This document shows positions 46,601 through 59,600 of a stretch of 64,000 nt of DNA, piece by piece. Position 1 is the first letter of the stretch. Every line of letters begins with the position of its first letter. Origin of the DNA: Drosophila miranda (taxonomy: Eukaryota > Arthropoda > Insecta > Diptera > Drosophilidae); assembly GCF_003369915.1 (NCBI RefSeq), contig NC_046676.1, forward strand, positions 18,458,001 to 18,522,000. The letters run 5' to 3'. The notes under the pieces were generated by a model. That model did not search any database, was not told where the DNA came from, and worked only from the letters and a program-made list of their open reading frames with translations. A program made the position numbers and the translations under genes.

Positions 46601-48960
46601 GAGCTACCTAGAGAAGGAACCAAATCGACTAAATTTACTATTCAGTCTAGTCATGTCATAAGTCTTGTTCATATTAAATTAACGAAATAGGGTGAACAAA
46701 GGCATATACACGCATCATCAAGAGAATTTATTCTTCAACGGCCTAAAATTATGTGGGCGATCTTATTCGACGGAATATCAAAATCGAAAATATTGTTTCC
46801 AATCATTAACGGCGAACGGTTAACCCATTGTAGAACAATGTAATGCAAATTCAATAATTTTAGCGCAGTTTAGATTTTGTGGCTTTTTTTTTAAGTTCAG
46901 ATGAAAGATGGCATGAATCTACAAGAAGAATTTACAATCGTTAATATTTTCCGCCATTTACCTGAAGTCGTTACCTCTATTTAAACAGAGGGCCCTAAAG
47001 TGGGCTAAGATCGGTTTTTCATCATACGAGACGCTAATTTGTTGTTGAGGAACCAAAATTGAGACAAAAACAAAAGCAATCGCCGTAGAAAGTATTGAAA
47101 ACAAGCCAGTCAATTAGAAAATTGATTTATTAATCGGATTAAATTATGTGGGCATAGATAAAGGCCCGGTTGACAACATTTAAATCCTTGTCGCTCACAT
47201 TCAAAAAAGTTAGATTTGGCGCGCACCACTCGGTATATTTTGAAAATGAGACCGTATATTTTGGTATTTATTTGAATCGGGTAGAATCGGTAATAACCGG
47301 TTGACAACAATGAGTCTCATTCCATACACACTGTTGCGGCAACATTTCCTTGAAAACCGTATTTTAGTCAAAATAAAATACATTAAGATAATTAAAAGAA
47401 GCAATCTTGTAGAAAATGCATTTATCTATGGGATAAAGCTAAGTGAGCAAATCTATATAGCTTGAAATATAGGCAATACCCGATTCGCCGCAGTTTCGCT
47501 TTTGCAACAGTGAGTCCCATTCCATACACAAACATGTTGCTAATTCCATGCACACATACCCTGGGGAAATGGATGATATAGAATTGAGAAAATGTTTGTC
47601 TTCCAAGGCTCAGAAGGTATCAGGATCGACATAAATATATACAAGATACTAATAATGTACTTGAATATGTCTAAAACATATCAATTTGAGAAAAGGTCTT
47701 AATAAATTACGTTTGATCTTCATATAAAATTAACGAAATAGGGTGCACAGAGGCCTATACACGCATCATGTCATCAAATACCAGCAACATTGCGACTGAT
47801 TTTTTGTTGAACTATTTTGTTCAAACCTTGTTTTAGCCAAAATACAATAAAAGCAAGGGTTTAAAACTAACCAATTGTGTAGAAAATTGATTCATCAATC
47901 GTAAAAAATTATGATGGCATTGCTAAATGTTCTATATAGCTAGTAATATTGAACGGAATATCAAAAACGAGGAATATGTAAAAAGAACTTGAATTCGTCA
48001 GTATATTTACGGTATATTTTTTTAGTGAGACTGTATATTTTGGTATTTATTTGAATCGGGTAGAATCTGTAATAACCGGTTCACAACAATGAGTCCCATT
48101 CCATGCACACATACCCTGGGGGAAATGGATGTTATAGAATTGTGAATATGTTTGTCATCCCAGCCAAAAACAATTTATTTTCAATATATTTTAATATAAT
48201 TTAATATTATTTAATATTATTTTCATTATTTCAACGATATTTTAAAGCTTATTGTCTTCTTGTAGGGACCATGAATAGGTATCAGGATCGAGATATATAT
48301 ACAAAACACTCATCATCTACATGAATATGTCTAAGAAATGTCAATTTGAGAAAAGGTCTTTATTAGTTAGGTTTTATCTTCATATCAATATATATACTTT
48401 CAAATAAAATTAACAAAATAGGGTGTACAAAGGCCTATACACGGCTTTCACGCCAGATAGCGACTCTTTTTTTGTTGAACTTTTTCGTTTAAACCTTTTT
48501 TTTACAATAAATACAATAAAAGCAAGGATTAAAAACTATCCAATCTTGTAGAAAATTGATTCACCAATCGAATAAAACTATGTGGGCGTTGCTGAGAAAT
48601 TTAGTTAGTCAGCATTATTCAATGGAATATCAAAATTGAGCAATTTCCTTTTTCGTTTGTTTTGATTGACCTATTTCGCTACTTGTTTTTTGTTTGACTT
48701 ATTTCGCTAAAACCTCTTTTTACGCAAAATGCAATAAAAGCAAGTATTAAGAAGACACCAGTCAATTAGAAAATTGATTCATTAATGGGCTAAAATTATA
48801 TGGGCACGGCTAAAAGTTCTATATAGCTAGTAATATTCGACGGAATATCAAAAACGAGGAATATGTAAAACAGAGCTTGAATTTGTCAGTATATTAACGG
48901 TATATTTTTTAAATGAGATGGTATATTTCTGAGGGTCCGACGGTATATGTTATCGACAAG
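46600..48960. repeat. Array of imperfect ~0.66 kb AT-rich repeats
   Basis: Several landmark words recur in the same order. 'ATTAACGAAATAGGGTG' followed by TATACACG is at about 46678, 47732 and 48408. The 'GAAAATTGATT..T.AATCG' block is at about 47117, 47883, 48551 and 48769. The 'GGTATAT' block with 'GAATCGGGTAGAATC' is at about 47250 and 48045. The 'ATCAATTTGAGAAAAGGTCTT' family is at about 47680 and 48340. Units are diverged and carry deletions. No open frame of note. The last partial unit ends right before the shg transcript region. Confidence 0.75.
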
Positions 48961-49847
48961 TCACACTGGACACTCAACTTTTGAACCGCGCGGTTGTTGC
49001 GGCGCGTCGATCGCGTAATAAATAAAATAAATAAATCGTGTCGTACGAAACTTTTTCGGCTAGATTCGGGAATGAAACGGACAGAAGAAACTGAAAATTA
49101 CATTTTACGATTAATTTAGCAGTAATTTCGCTTAAAGTGTACAAGAAGTAATGAAGTAAGGAAAACAGTGCCTTGAAACACGAATGAGTTGGTGACAAGT
49201 ACCAAATAGCAAAAGACTGAAACCACGACACACACACAAACGCGCGCGCGCCTGCCTACAAGTGTGTGTATGGTAACCACTTTTTTTTCTACCTGGTCTT
49301 ACCTGTTTTGCGGTGTGTGAGAGAGCGGCGTCCGAAGAAGGGAGCGCAAAAGAGAGTGTGTAAAAAAGATAAAAGTGAAGAAAATAAGAGAAAAAGCAGC
49401 AGATAAATCGGAAAATAGCTGGAAAAATAATAAAAGCGCGAACTGTACGTGTTTCGTTCGATTTGTTTTGTTTCAATTTGTTCGATATTGATGTTTAGAC
49501 GGTCTCCCGGCGGCTGTTTCTGCTGGTTGCCATGAAAATGCAGTCTAAACAAACGGTGGAACGTCGACGTCAGCGTTAGTTTGCACTCACACACAAACAC
49601 ACACACACATGCTCACATGCACCCATGCATTGAGAGATAGAAGCTAACAAAAGTGGAAATAGAAATACAAAAACAGCAGAGCAGAGCAGAGCAGAGCAGA
49701 GCAGAGAGAACGTAAAAGTAAAAGGTGTGCGGTGAAGTAGTGGTAGTGATCGAGTGTGTGCACCCGTGTGTGTGTTCCAGTGGATAAATACTGGGGTGAT
49801 TCACAAAAGAAGTGCTCAAAAGTTGAGATATGGCGGATGTCTGCTAA
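48961..49847 (+). promoter_or_regulatory. shg: shg promoter and 5' UTR
   Basis: AAGTCACACTGGAC at about 48957-48970 is one mismatch from the fly core-promoter Motif 1 (YGGTCACACTR) and marks a likely TATA-less start. The region down to 49847 has a GCGCGC run (about 49240), purine-rich sequence and a GCAGA microsatellite (about 49677-49706). Several short upstream ATG frames are present, e.g. ATGAAGTAA at 49151. Confidence 0.5.
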
Positions 49848-52800
49848 ATGAAATTCCACAAGTGTTCCACCAACTGCAATAAAATGTCGGTCAGCAATCA
49901 CCTCAATCTAAATCCGAATCCAGCACAGCAGCAGACACACCAGCAGCACAAACGAAAATGTCGGGATCGGAGTCACAGCCAAATCCACATCCACAGCCAC
50001 AGGAGCAGGCTGCTCATGGCCGTGGCCGTGGCCCTCAGCATCATCTCACCCGCCCTCTCAGCCCAGACGCTGCCGGATAACAACAACTACACCGGCGACA
50101 ATCGAAAGCCCGCCTTCAAGAACTGCGCGGGCTATGCGCCTTCCGTGAAGGAGGAGCAGCCCGAAAACACCTACGTCTTCATGGTGCAGGCCACGGATCC
50201 CGATCCCAACCAGGAGATACGCTACAGTCTCGTCCAGTCGCGCTCCGAACGACCCAAGTTCTTCATAAACCCCACCACGGGCGTCATTGTCACCGGCCAC
50301 ACCTTCGATCGGGACGAGCCCATCCACGAGAAGTTCGTGTTTGTCACCGTCCAGGCAACGGACAACGGCCTGCCGCCGCTCGACGATGTCTGCACCTTCA
50401 ACGTGACCATCGAGGACATCAACGACAATCCCCCGGTGTTCAACAAGGCGCGCTACGACGAGTCCATGTCGGAAAATGCACAGGTAAGTGTGGACGACTC
50501 GAACTGTCCCGCACAACGGAGGACCAAGTACGCGGACCCTGGATTACTGCCGCTTGGTCTCTTCCTTCACTCTTTGTGTGCGACGGTCCACGAGTGACGT
50601 CATGCCACCGCCCCCCCTTGAATGATGTCATGATATTTAAGCAACAATTTAATTGGCTTAGTGGCAATTTATGGGTCATTGCCATTGTCGCCTATCCGTC
50701 GCCCACCTGCCCCCACACACACAAACACCTCACAGAGGCTCCCGCGACTTCCAGCGATAATTAACAGCTCCGTGGGCTCTGCGCTCTTTGGGCGAACACA
50801 TCTTCTTGGGCGGAACAAGTTTTCCTGGCAGCAACAAGCAGCGTAGGAGGCTCTCAGACGGGTTTGAGTTCATTGCTCGCCCCGGCCCGATGCAGAGAAC
50901 CTTGAAACCCTTTCCAACGCCCAAAGCCAAAGCCAGCCGCCTTTTCTCTCTGTTTTTCCACTAGTTTTCGCACGACGGAAAAACTGTCGCCAGGCAATGG
51001 AAAAGCTTAGTGGAAGCGAGAATAACGAATTGGTGTCCAATGCAAAGTACGACCGTGTACAGTTTGTCAGCAAAGTTTTGTGATACAATACAAGAAACCT
51101 GTGAAAATTCCCTTATAGTCTGGATAGTTTCTGATTCTATGCCGAGCCATAAATCTTGAGAATCTTTTTTCAAACACATGTTCCCCAGGGGGAATTAATG
51201 GGATCCACAAATATATATTATTCCAGGAAATTATCTCAAGCTTATGGAATGGAATACTATTTCCGCCAGCCAGTGATGCCATACAAATCGTTCGGGGGAG
51301 AACCCCATTTCCCGGTTTCCATTCCGCTTTCATTTCTGTGTAGTATTTTTAGAAAAGCTCTCTGAAAGCCGAGCATTTTCCTTTTAAAGGTTTCAGTTTA
51401 GGCTGCACTTTTGGTCAGGAGGGAAGCGCAGTGGATTTCGCGAAGGAAAGATGTGCCTATTCCTGATTTGGGCAAACTTGCAGGAAAGTGCGGCTTAGAG
51501 AGAGACCCCGTCCCGTCCCCCTTAAGCGTCTTTGTGATATTGTTCGAGGCCTTATACCCCATGTCTTTTAATTGCAGCCCGACGCGGTGATCATGTCGAT
51601 CAGTGCCAGCGACTTTGATGACCGCAACAACAGCATCATCGAGTACGAGATACTGCGGGAGCGCGACTTTCAGTACTTTAAGATCGACAGGGAGTCGGGG
51701 ATCATCTATCTGAATCGACCGATTGACAAGCGACCCGGACAGTCGTACACGATCAATGTGCGGGCGTACAACATAGTGCCGGATCCGCCGCAAGACGCCC
51801 AGATCGAAGTGCGGATACGCATTGTGGAGTCCTCGATCAAGCCACCCACCTTTGTGGACCCCATCGATACGCCCATCTACCTGAAAGAGGACCTCAAGAA
51901 CTTCTCGCAGCCCATAGCCACGCTGACGGCTGTCTCCAACATGCCGGACAAGCCGGAGGTGATCTTCGAGCTGATCACCGGCCGCACGGAGCAGACGAAC
52001 GGCAAGAACACGTTCGTCTTCAATCAGCTCGGCAACGAGGTGACCATCAGCCTGGGCAAGCACCTCGACTACGAGGCCATCACGGACTACACCCTCACGA
52101 TGAGTGTGCGCAACACCTTCGAGCTGGGGGCCGAGCACCAGATCAAGATCAAGGTCGAGGACGTCAACGACAACATTCCCTACTTCACCGAGGTCAAGTC
52201 GGGCACCATTCTCGAGAACGAGCCGCCGGGCACGCCCGTGATGCAGGTGCGCGCCTTCGACATGGATGGGACGGCGGCCAACAACATTGTGTCCTTCGAG
52301 CTGGCGGACAATCGGGATTTTTTCGCCATCGATCGGCACACGGGCAACATTACGGCCCTCACGACATTCGATCGGGAGGAGCGCGACTTCTACAACGTGA
52401 AGGTGATCGCCAGCGACAACTCCCCGTCGAGCCTGTTCGACAACGGGGAGCCCAATCGGGGCCACCAGGTGTTCCGGATCTCCATTGGCGACAAGAACGA
52501 CCACAAGCCGCACTTCCAGCAGACCAAGTATCTGGCGGACAAGCTGCTCGAGGATGCAAACACCAATTACGAGGTGATTGAGGTGATGGCCGAGGACGAG
52601 GACAACGCCTCGCAGATCCTATACAGCATCGAGAGCGGCAACGTGGGCGACGCCTTCAAGATTGGCCTGAAGACGGGCAAGATCACGGTGAACCAGCGCC
52701 TGGACTACGAATCGATCACCGAATACGAACTGAAGGTGCGAGCCTTCGACGGGATCTACGACGACTACGCCACGGTGGTGATCAAAATCGAGGATGTGAA

Positions 52801-55483
52801 CGACAATCCGCCGGTGTTCAAGCAGGACTACAGCATCACCATCCAGGAGGAGCGAGCCTTCGACAACTGCATCCTGACGATCGAGGCATACGATCCGGAC
52901 ATCAAGGATCGCACAGCAGACCAGCACATTGTCTACTCGATTGTGAAGGACGACTACAAGAAGCTGCTGACCATCGACAACAGCGGCTGCCTGCGGCTCA
53001 TCCAGCCCCTGGACCGCGATCCGCCCAACGGCCACAAGAACTGGCAGATTCTGATCTCCGCCAGCGACGAGGACGGCGTGGGCACCACCCTCAAGTCGGT
53101 GAAGGCGGTGACCATCACCCTGCAGGACATCAACGACAATGCCCCCTTCCTGGTCAACGAAATGCCAGTGAAGTGGCCCGAGAACCGAAATCCCGGCCAG
53201 GTCGTCCAGCTGCAGTCGAACGACTTTGACGACGTCCAGAACGGTCCGCCGTACACGTACGGCATCGACAGCGAAGCCTCGCCCGACATCAAGACCAAGT
53301 TCAGCATCGACAACGACTACCTCTTCGCCAACGTGATGTTCGACCGGGAGGAGCAGAAGGAGTACTACATACCCATACGCATCAGCGACTCGGGGGTGCC
53401 ACGGCAGAGTGCCGTGAGCATACTGCACCTGATCATCGGCGATGTGAACGACAATGCCATGACGGAGGGCTCCTCCCGCATCTTCATCTACAACTACAAG
53501 GGCGAGGCGCCCGACACGGACATCGGGCGGGTGTTTGTCGACGATCTGGACGACTGGGATCTGGAGGACAAGAGCTTCAAGTGGAAGAACGACATCTCCC
53601 ACGATCAGTTCCGCCTGAATCCCAGCACGGGCATGATCACCATGCTCCAGCACACCGGCGAGGGGGAATACGTGCTGGAGTTCACGGTCGATGAGGAGTC
53701 CACCTATATACCCTACCACTCGGTGGATGCCGACGTCACGGTGGTCATCCGGGAGCTGCCGGAAGAGGCGGTGGACAAGAGCGGCAGCATCCGCTTCATC
53801 AATATCACCAAGGAGGAGTTCATCTACGTGCCCCGGGACATGCAGTCCCCGGAGGCCCTATCCCTGAAGGACCGCCTCCAGCACTCGCTGTCGAAGCTCT
53901 TCAACACCTCGGTGTCCAATGTGGACGTCTTCACGGTGCTCCAGAACGAGAACAACACGCTGGACGTGCGCTACTCCGCCCACGGATCGCCGTACTACTC
54001 GCCCGAGAAGCTCAACGGAATGGTGGCTCAGAATCAGCAGCGGCTGGAGAACGAGCTCGATCTCCAGATGCTGATGGTCAACATCGACGAGTGCCTGATC
54101 GAGCGGCTCAAGTGCGAGAGCTCCTGCACAAACGAGCTGCACAAGAGCTCGGTTCCCTACATGATCTACTCGAACACCACCTCCTTCGTGGGCGTCAATG
54201 CCTTCGTGCAGGCGCAGTGTGTGTGCGAGGCGCTGCTGTTGAACCACTGCCTGAACGGCGGGACTCCGCGCTACGGGGAGAACGATGTCTGCGACTGCAT
54301 CGACGGCTACACCGGGCCCCACTGCGAGCTCGTATCGGTGGCTTTCTACGGCAGCGGCTACGCCTTCTACGAGCCCATATCCGCCTGCGACAACACGAAG
54401 ATCAGTCTGGAGATCACACCACAGGTCGACCAGGGCCTGATCATGTACCTGGGGCCCCTCAACTACAATCCTCTGCTGCCGCTGTCCGACTTCCTGGCCC
54501 TCGAGCTGGAGAAGGGCTATCCCGTGCTGACGGTGGACTACGGCTCGGGCGGCATACGCATCAAGCACCAGCACATACGGATGGTGGCCGATCGCTCGTA
54601 CCAGCTGGACATCATCCTGCAGCGCACCAGCATCGAGATGACCGTGGACAACTGCCGCCTGTCCACCTGCATGAGCCTGGGCGCCCCACAGGGGCCCAAC
54701 GAGTTCCTCAACGTGAACGCGCCCCTGCAGCTGGGCGGCAGTCCCGTCGATCTGGCGCAGCTCGGACGGCAGCTCAACTGGACGCATGTGCCCACCCAGC
54801 AGGGATTCTTCGGTTGCGTGCGCAACCTGACGATCAACGAGCACACCTACAACCTGGGAATGCCCTCGGTCTTCCGAAACATTGACAGCGGCTGCCAGCA
54901 GTCGGTGGCGGTGGCCTTCAGCTTCGGCATCGATCGGAACTTCATTATTGCTATCATCGCCTGCCTGGCGCTGCTGCTGATCATCCTTCTGGCCGTGGTG
55001 GTGCAGAAGAAGCAGAAGAACGGCTGGCACGAGAAGGACATCGACGACATACGGGAGACGATCATCAACTACGAGGACGAGGGCGGCGGCGAGCGGGACA
55101 CGGACTACGACCTGAACGTCCTGCGCACCCAGCCCTTCTACGAGGAGAAGCTCTACAAGGATCCCCACGCCCTGCAGTCGGGCATGGGTCGGGATCCCAA
55201 CGACATACCCGACATCGGGGACTTCCTGGGCGATAAGAAGGAGAACTGCGACCGCGACTCCGGCGGCCTCACCGTCGACGATGTGCGCCACTACGCCTAC
55301 GAGGGCGACGGCAACTCCGACGGCAGTCTGTCCAGCCTGGCCTCCTGCACCGACGACGGCGATCTCAATTTCGATTATCTGTCCAACTTTGGACCGCGCT
55401 TCCGCAAGCTGGCCGACATGTACGGCGAGGAGCCCTCCGACACCGACTCCAATGTGGACGACGAGCAGGGCTGGCGGATCTAG
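49848..55483 (+). CDS. shg: DE-cadherin (classical epithelial cadherin)
   Basis: Homophilic adhesion receptor of epithelial adherens junctions. Exons 49848-50483 and 51578-55483 join in phase 0 to 1513 residues. A hydrophobic signal (RLLMAVAVALSIISPALSA, near residues 54-72) follows a long basic leader, and several in-frame ATGs precede it, so the true start could be internal. Ectodomain repeats carry the Ca-binding DRE/DxD and DxNDN motifs (IEDINDNPP, VEDVNDNIP, IEDVNDNPP, LQDINDNAP, GDVNDNAM), then the insect PCCD region, one EGF module (near 1103-1130: CLNGGTPRYG, CDCIDGYTGPHC) and a LamG domain. A single membrane helix lies near 1333-1355. The ~157-residue tail has the p120-binding GGGERDTDYDLNVL and the beta-catenin-binding acidic SDGSLSSLAS end, terminating EQGWRI. 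Confidence 0.97.
50484..51577 (+). other. shg: shg intron
   Basis: 1,094-base intron with consensus GTAAGT donor and TTGCAG acceptor. No separate gene or obvious structured element was seen inside. Confidence 0.85.
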
Positions 55484-56610
55484 AAGAAAAAGATGACGTA
55501 GAAATGCAAAAGACTTTTTATACGCTAAGAGTTGTATGGATACTGACTGGTGTGGAGAGGAGGATGTGCAGGGGGACCGGGTGCCGGCCTAGCCGGGCCC
55601 AAAGTCGCCTCAAGAGCTACACATATGTATGTACAAGAAGTATATATAGCCCATTTTTTTTTTTATATAGAAGAGTGGAAAGGGAAGGGGCACGTTAAGG
55701 ACACGTTTTTGTTTTCTGTTTTGTAAATGCAAAAAGTGATCTTGATCTTACGTAAGCGTAACTTTATCTACATATATCTAGACTAGACCATAATCCTAAA
55801 CCTAAGCAACTGCGAACAAAACACACAAATTAATGCAGAGTGCAGTGTATTCATTAACAAAATCAATAAGAAATCGATCCCAATTGGAGGAGGAGGAGGA
55901 AACAAAATATTCCTATGAAGCGAATTCAGTAACAAATTGCATTTTACTTTGCATATTCCCAACATTAGTCCGTAGTTTATCTGATAGTTTATTATCCCAT
56001 CCCATACATGATTTCAAGACAAACAAAACACTTCATTATATCAAAAGTTGAACTCAATTTGATAAGACAAGTCGATAAACTAAGCTAAATATTATCCTAA
56101 CCTAACCGTTTACGTATATATCATCATTTATATAGAACCTTAGACCCGACCCCATCAATATCAGCATAAGTTCTTAGGGTTGTCGTCGTCCCCTAGTACT
56201 ACGTGTATAAATCAGCTTAAACATACATAAATCTAAATCTAAATCGAATCGAGCTAGCGCGAGAGAACGGAGTACCGATTGTGCAGCCTATATCCATGCT
56301 ATATAGGCATCGAAATATAGTTTATATATATAAGAAAATGTTCAATAAATCATTGCGATATGTATTTTTGTAAGCCTTTTTCCCGTATCTAGAAGAGAGG
56401 AGTCTTAAACCATAAGGGGGGAACCCCTACTTTTTACATGCCAAGGCGAATCAACATTAAAGAAACAATTTATTTATATACGAGGATAGTACGTACTATA
56501 TTACAAAAATGTATATCATTTACAAACCAACGAGAAAGCCACACAAACACACACACAATAATTGTGTAAAAAAAACAACAAAAATAAAAATAATAAAATC
56601 GAAACATAGT
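55484..56610 (+). other. shg: shg 3' UTR
   Basis: About 1.1 kb of AT-rich sequence with AATAAA signals at 56344-56349 and again at about 56583-56598. These suggest two alternative polyadenylation sites. Confidence 0.6.
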
Positions 56611-59600
56611 AGTCCCTCGTGTGTTATTCAGTTTGGCGGGTGAGAGATAAGAGCGAATGCGGAAGCAATGGAGTGCTTATTGGAAATCGTGGATTAAATA
56701 CCCTGCGAGTCGGAACAACAGCTGGTTTAAGGGGCTCGAGGGCACTCCACGTAGAACACAGCAAATGGAATTGCTCCACAGCAGACAAGTACCTAATACG
56801 TACATACATACGGTACCGGACTACTGGATACGTGGTGGTATATAGAGTATGCTCCGCTGGTTAATTGGTAAGCCATTGGCTGAGGGGGCACAGTCGTTGT
56901 TGGAGGAAAAGCGTCATTATCTTATCAGCGGAAAGTAGGTTACGCTTGCCTTTTGGATTTGTCCGTTCATCGCCCGTCGCCCGACAGTTCGGTTTGAACA
57001 AATCGATTGCGGCACAAGTCAATGAACAAAATTGGAGCAGTTCACGGGTAAATAAGCGGCAAATGGAAAATGGAAAAATTCTTGTTGTGTGTCTGTGTAT
57101 CTGTTGGAGCAGGTGCTGCAGCTGCATCTCTCTACGTACGGGTATGACATCCGTTGCTATCGAACTAAGATTAGCATGACTGATATGTCAGGAGTCGGCC
57201 CAGAGATGGCCATTGTACTGGCTTAGACATACATTTGTGGGAGCAGCTGCATCAGGGACGGTCCGGCATTGCAGCTGTCGATCGAGGCTACTCTTGAAAG
57301 CTGCAAGATCTTCTCTACTTTGAAGTAAAAGAGTTGCAGATTCAGTGTCAGAAATCAATTCCTTCAAGTTACTTTTCAATAGACTCTTGTACAATATTTT
57401 ATTCATACAAAACTCCACAAAAAACCCATCAGATATTTGAAGCGCTGGGCCCCGCACTTCAACTTTTTGAACAAGATCCATTGGAATCGACATGGATGGA
57501 TGTCAAGGGTCTATCAAATATTGAAATTTCAAATCAATTCAATGCATTCTCAAGTACAACAACATATTTCGAGTACCAAAACAGAAAAAACCCAAAAATT
57601 TCTTAAAAATGAAAAAATTCCTTTTGCGGAAATGCCACACAGAAAACAAAGAAAATAGAGCTGAACTGCCAACGGACGACAGATGTCTTTTCAATCTTTG
57701 AGTTTCGGTTAACAAAAAACAAAAACTGCAAGAAATTTTGGGCCGGACATGCCGACGCTACGTGAGGGTTTCACCGGCAACATGTGGCATGGTAGAGGGG
57801 CTCGCAGTCGTCAGGTCGAGGGAGAGACAGAGAGAACAAATTGAAGAAAAATGGTTGAGTAATCAAATAACCTCTTCTGGCGGCGGCTACCTGTGCGCAG
57901 CTGCAGCAGCTGCCACCGCCACCGCCGTACACTCCTCAGGTGTGTATGGGGCCCGAGAGCATGGGATGGCATGGGATAGGATGTTTGGCCAATGGATTAA
58001 CATAACAGACGAGAAGAAATGAAAAGAATCGGGGAAAAAGAGATTCAAGCAGTGAAGAGGTAGTAGAGGTAGAGGCAGAACAAGCCAAGCCAGGTCGAGA
58101 GCTACCTGTACAGTGTGGACTCTCTCAGATACATGAACACGAACACACACACAGGTGTGCCCAGACACAGATACTGCCTGCAAGTCTTGGCTCTCTCTCT
58201 CGCACACACACATACGTACTCTCTGAGAGGGAGAGAGAAGTATCTCTCAGATACGCACGCACACACCCAGAGAGGCAATCTTTAACGGACAAATGAAAGC
58301 AAATCTTTGTGCTGTGGCAAACTTGGCTTGAAGTAAAACCAGTATTTCCCAAGCGGCTCCAATCGAGGTGTGTATCTGTTGGATACCAGCACCTCTCTTT
58401 GGATTCTTGAGTGCAGATCGCAGAGCGCGGGCCCAGTTTGAGTTGTTTCATTCCTCGGACTCCAATCCACTCCACTCGACTCCACTCGTTCTGTCACTCA
58501 CGACACCCGACGCCCGCTTCTTGTGACAGACAAAGATACAGATACACAAAACAGACACAGCTCCAGCTCCAGCTGCAGATACAGATGGGAATACAGGCGA
58601 GTAGTATTGATGGGGCACGTCTTGGCGTTTTACTACCTGTTGATGGGGAAGCCAAAGCTGAGGCTGCTGCCAAGGCCTCGCTTTGATTAATTACAGTGGA
58701 ACGGAGTGGAATATCCATGGCTATGGCACCCAAAGTACTCATTAACACTCGCTGGCTATTCATCATAGTTTCAATTACAATAAAAACTAACCAGACAGCC
58801 CGACGACTACCTGGCTACAGATTTCAGATTTCCTGCGAAAGGACTACGCATTGCATATAACCTGAAATGAGAAAGACAATAGTTGAACCCAAGCCGTTTC
58901 TGAAGAGGCGGGAAAAATGTTAATAAATTCCGCCTCTTTCCGTTTGGAATGTTTGGAAGCCGCAATATCTATTGCTGTCTAGCTGGCCTTTGCCAAACCT
59001 TCTTTTGGCTGGGAAATTTCATATAGATTTCCGAGTTTTCGCTAATGAATTCCTCCCTCTTCCGTCCTGCTTGCAATTAGCACTTCTTTCTCCCGGCCCC
59101 TTGTCCACTTGTCCAATTTGAGGTGCATTTGGCTCTGCTGCTGCTGGTTCGCCTTCGGTTCTCCTCCAATGACCACAATACCCATGGGAAACTTTATTTG
59201 TTAGGTTGAATATTTCCTAGTTATATGCACTTGTATGATATATAGTATAGCGACCACAGAAACGGCCTCCTGCCCCCTCACCAAGCCACCTTATAGGGCA
59301 CTAATAACTCTATGAAGTCGCGTACGTGGCTTCTGTGCTAAAGCGCTTATTAGTTGGCCCGGCAGAGGATCCTCTCTTTCTCCCTCTTGTTCGGAATGCA
59401 TAATGATGAGCGCGCATAGCTCATAAAGGGAAATTTTCATAAAAGCCAGCAAAAGTCGAAGAAGACGATAAAATGCCGCTGACCATCGGGACGTGCCCGC
59501 CATGCTCTTCTGTGGTCGATTCTCTTCGATTACCGATGCCCGGCACGTACTCGGGCCTGATTTGTGGCGATCAGCAGGGATTGTTTTGTGTTGTATTGTT

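Noticed and set aside
51398-52513. 371-residue minus-strand frame inside shg (and similar long frames at 52619-53719 and 53858-55291)
   Set aside because: Antisense shadows of the GC-rich DE-cadherin coding sequence.
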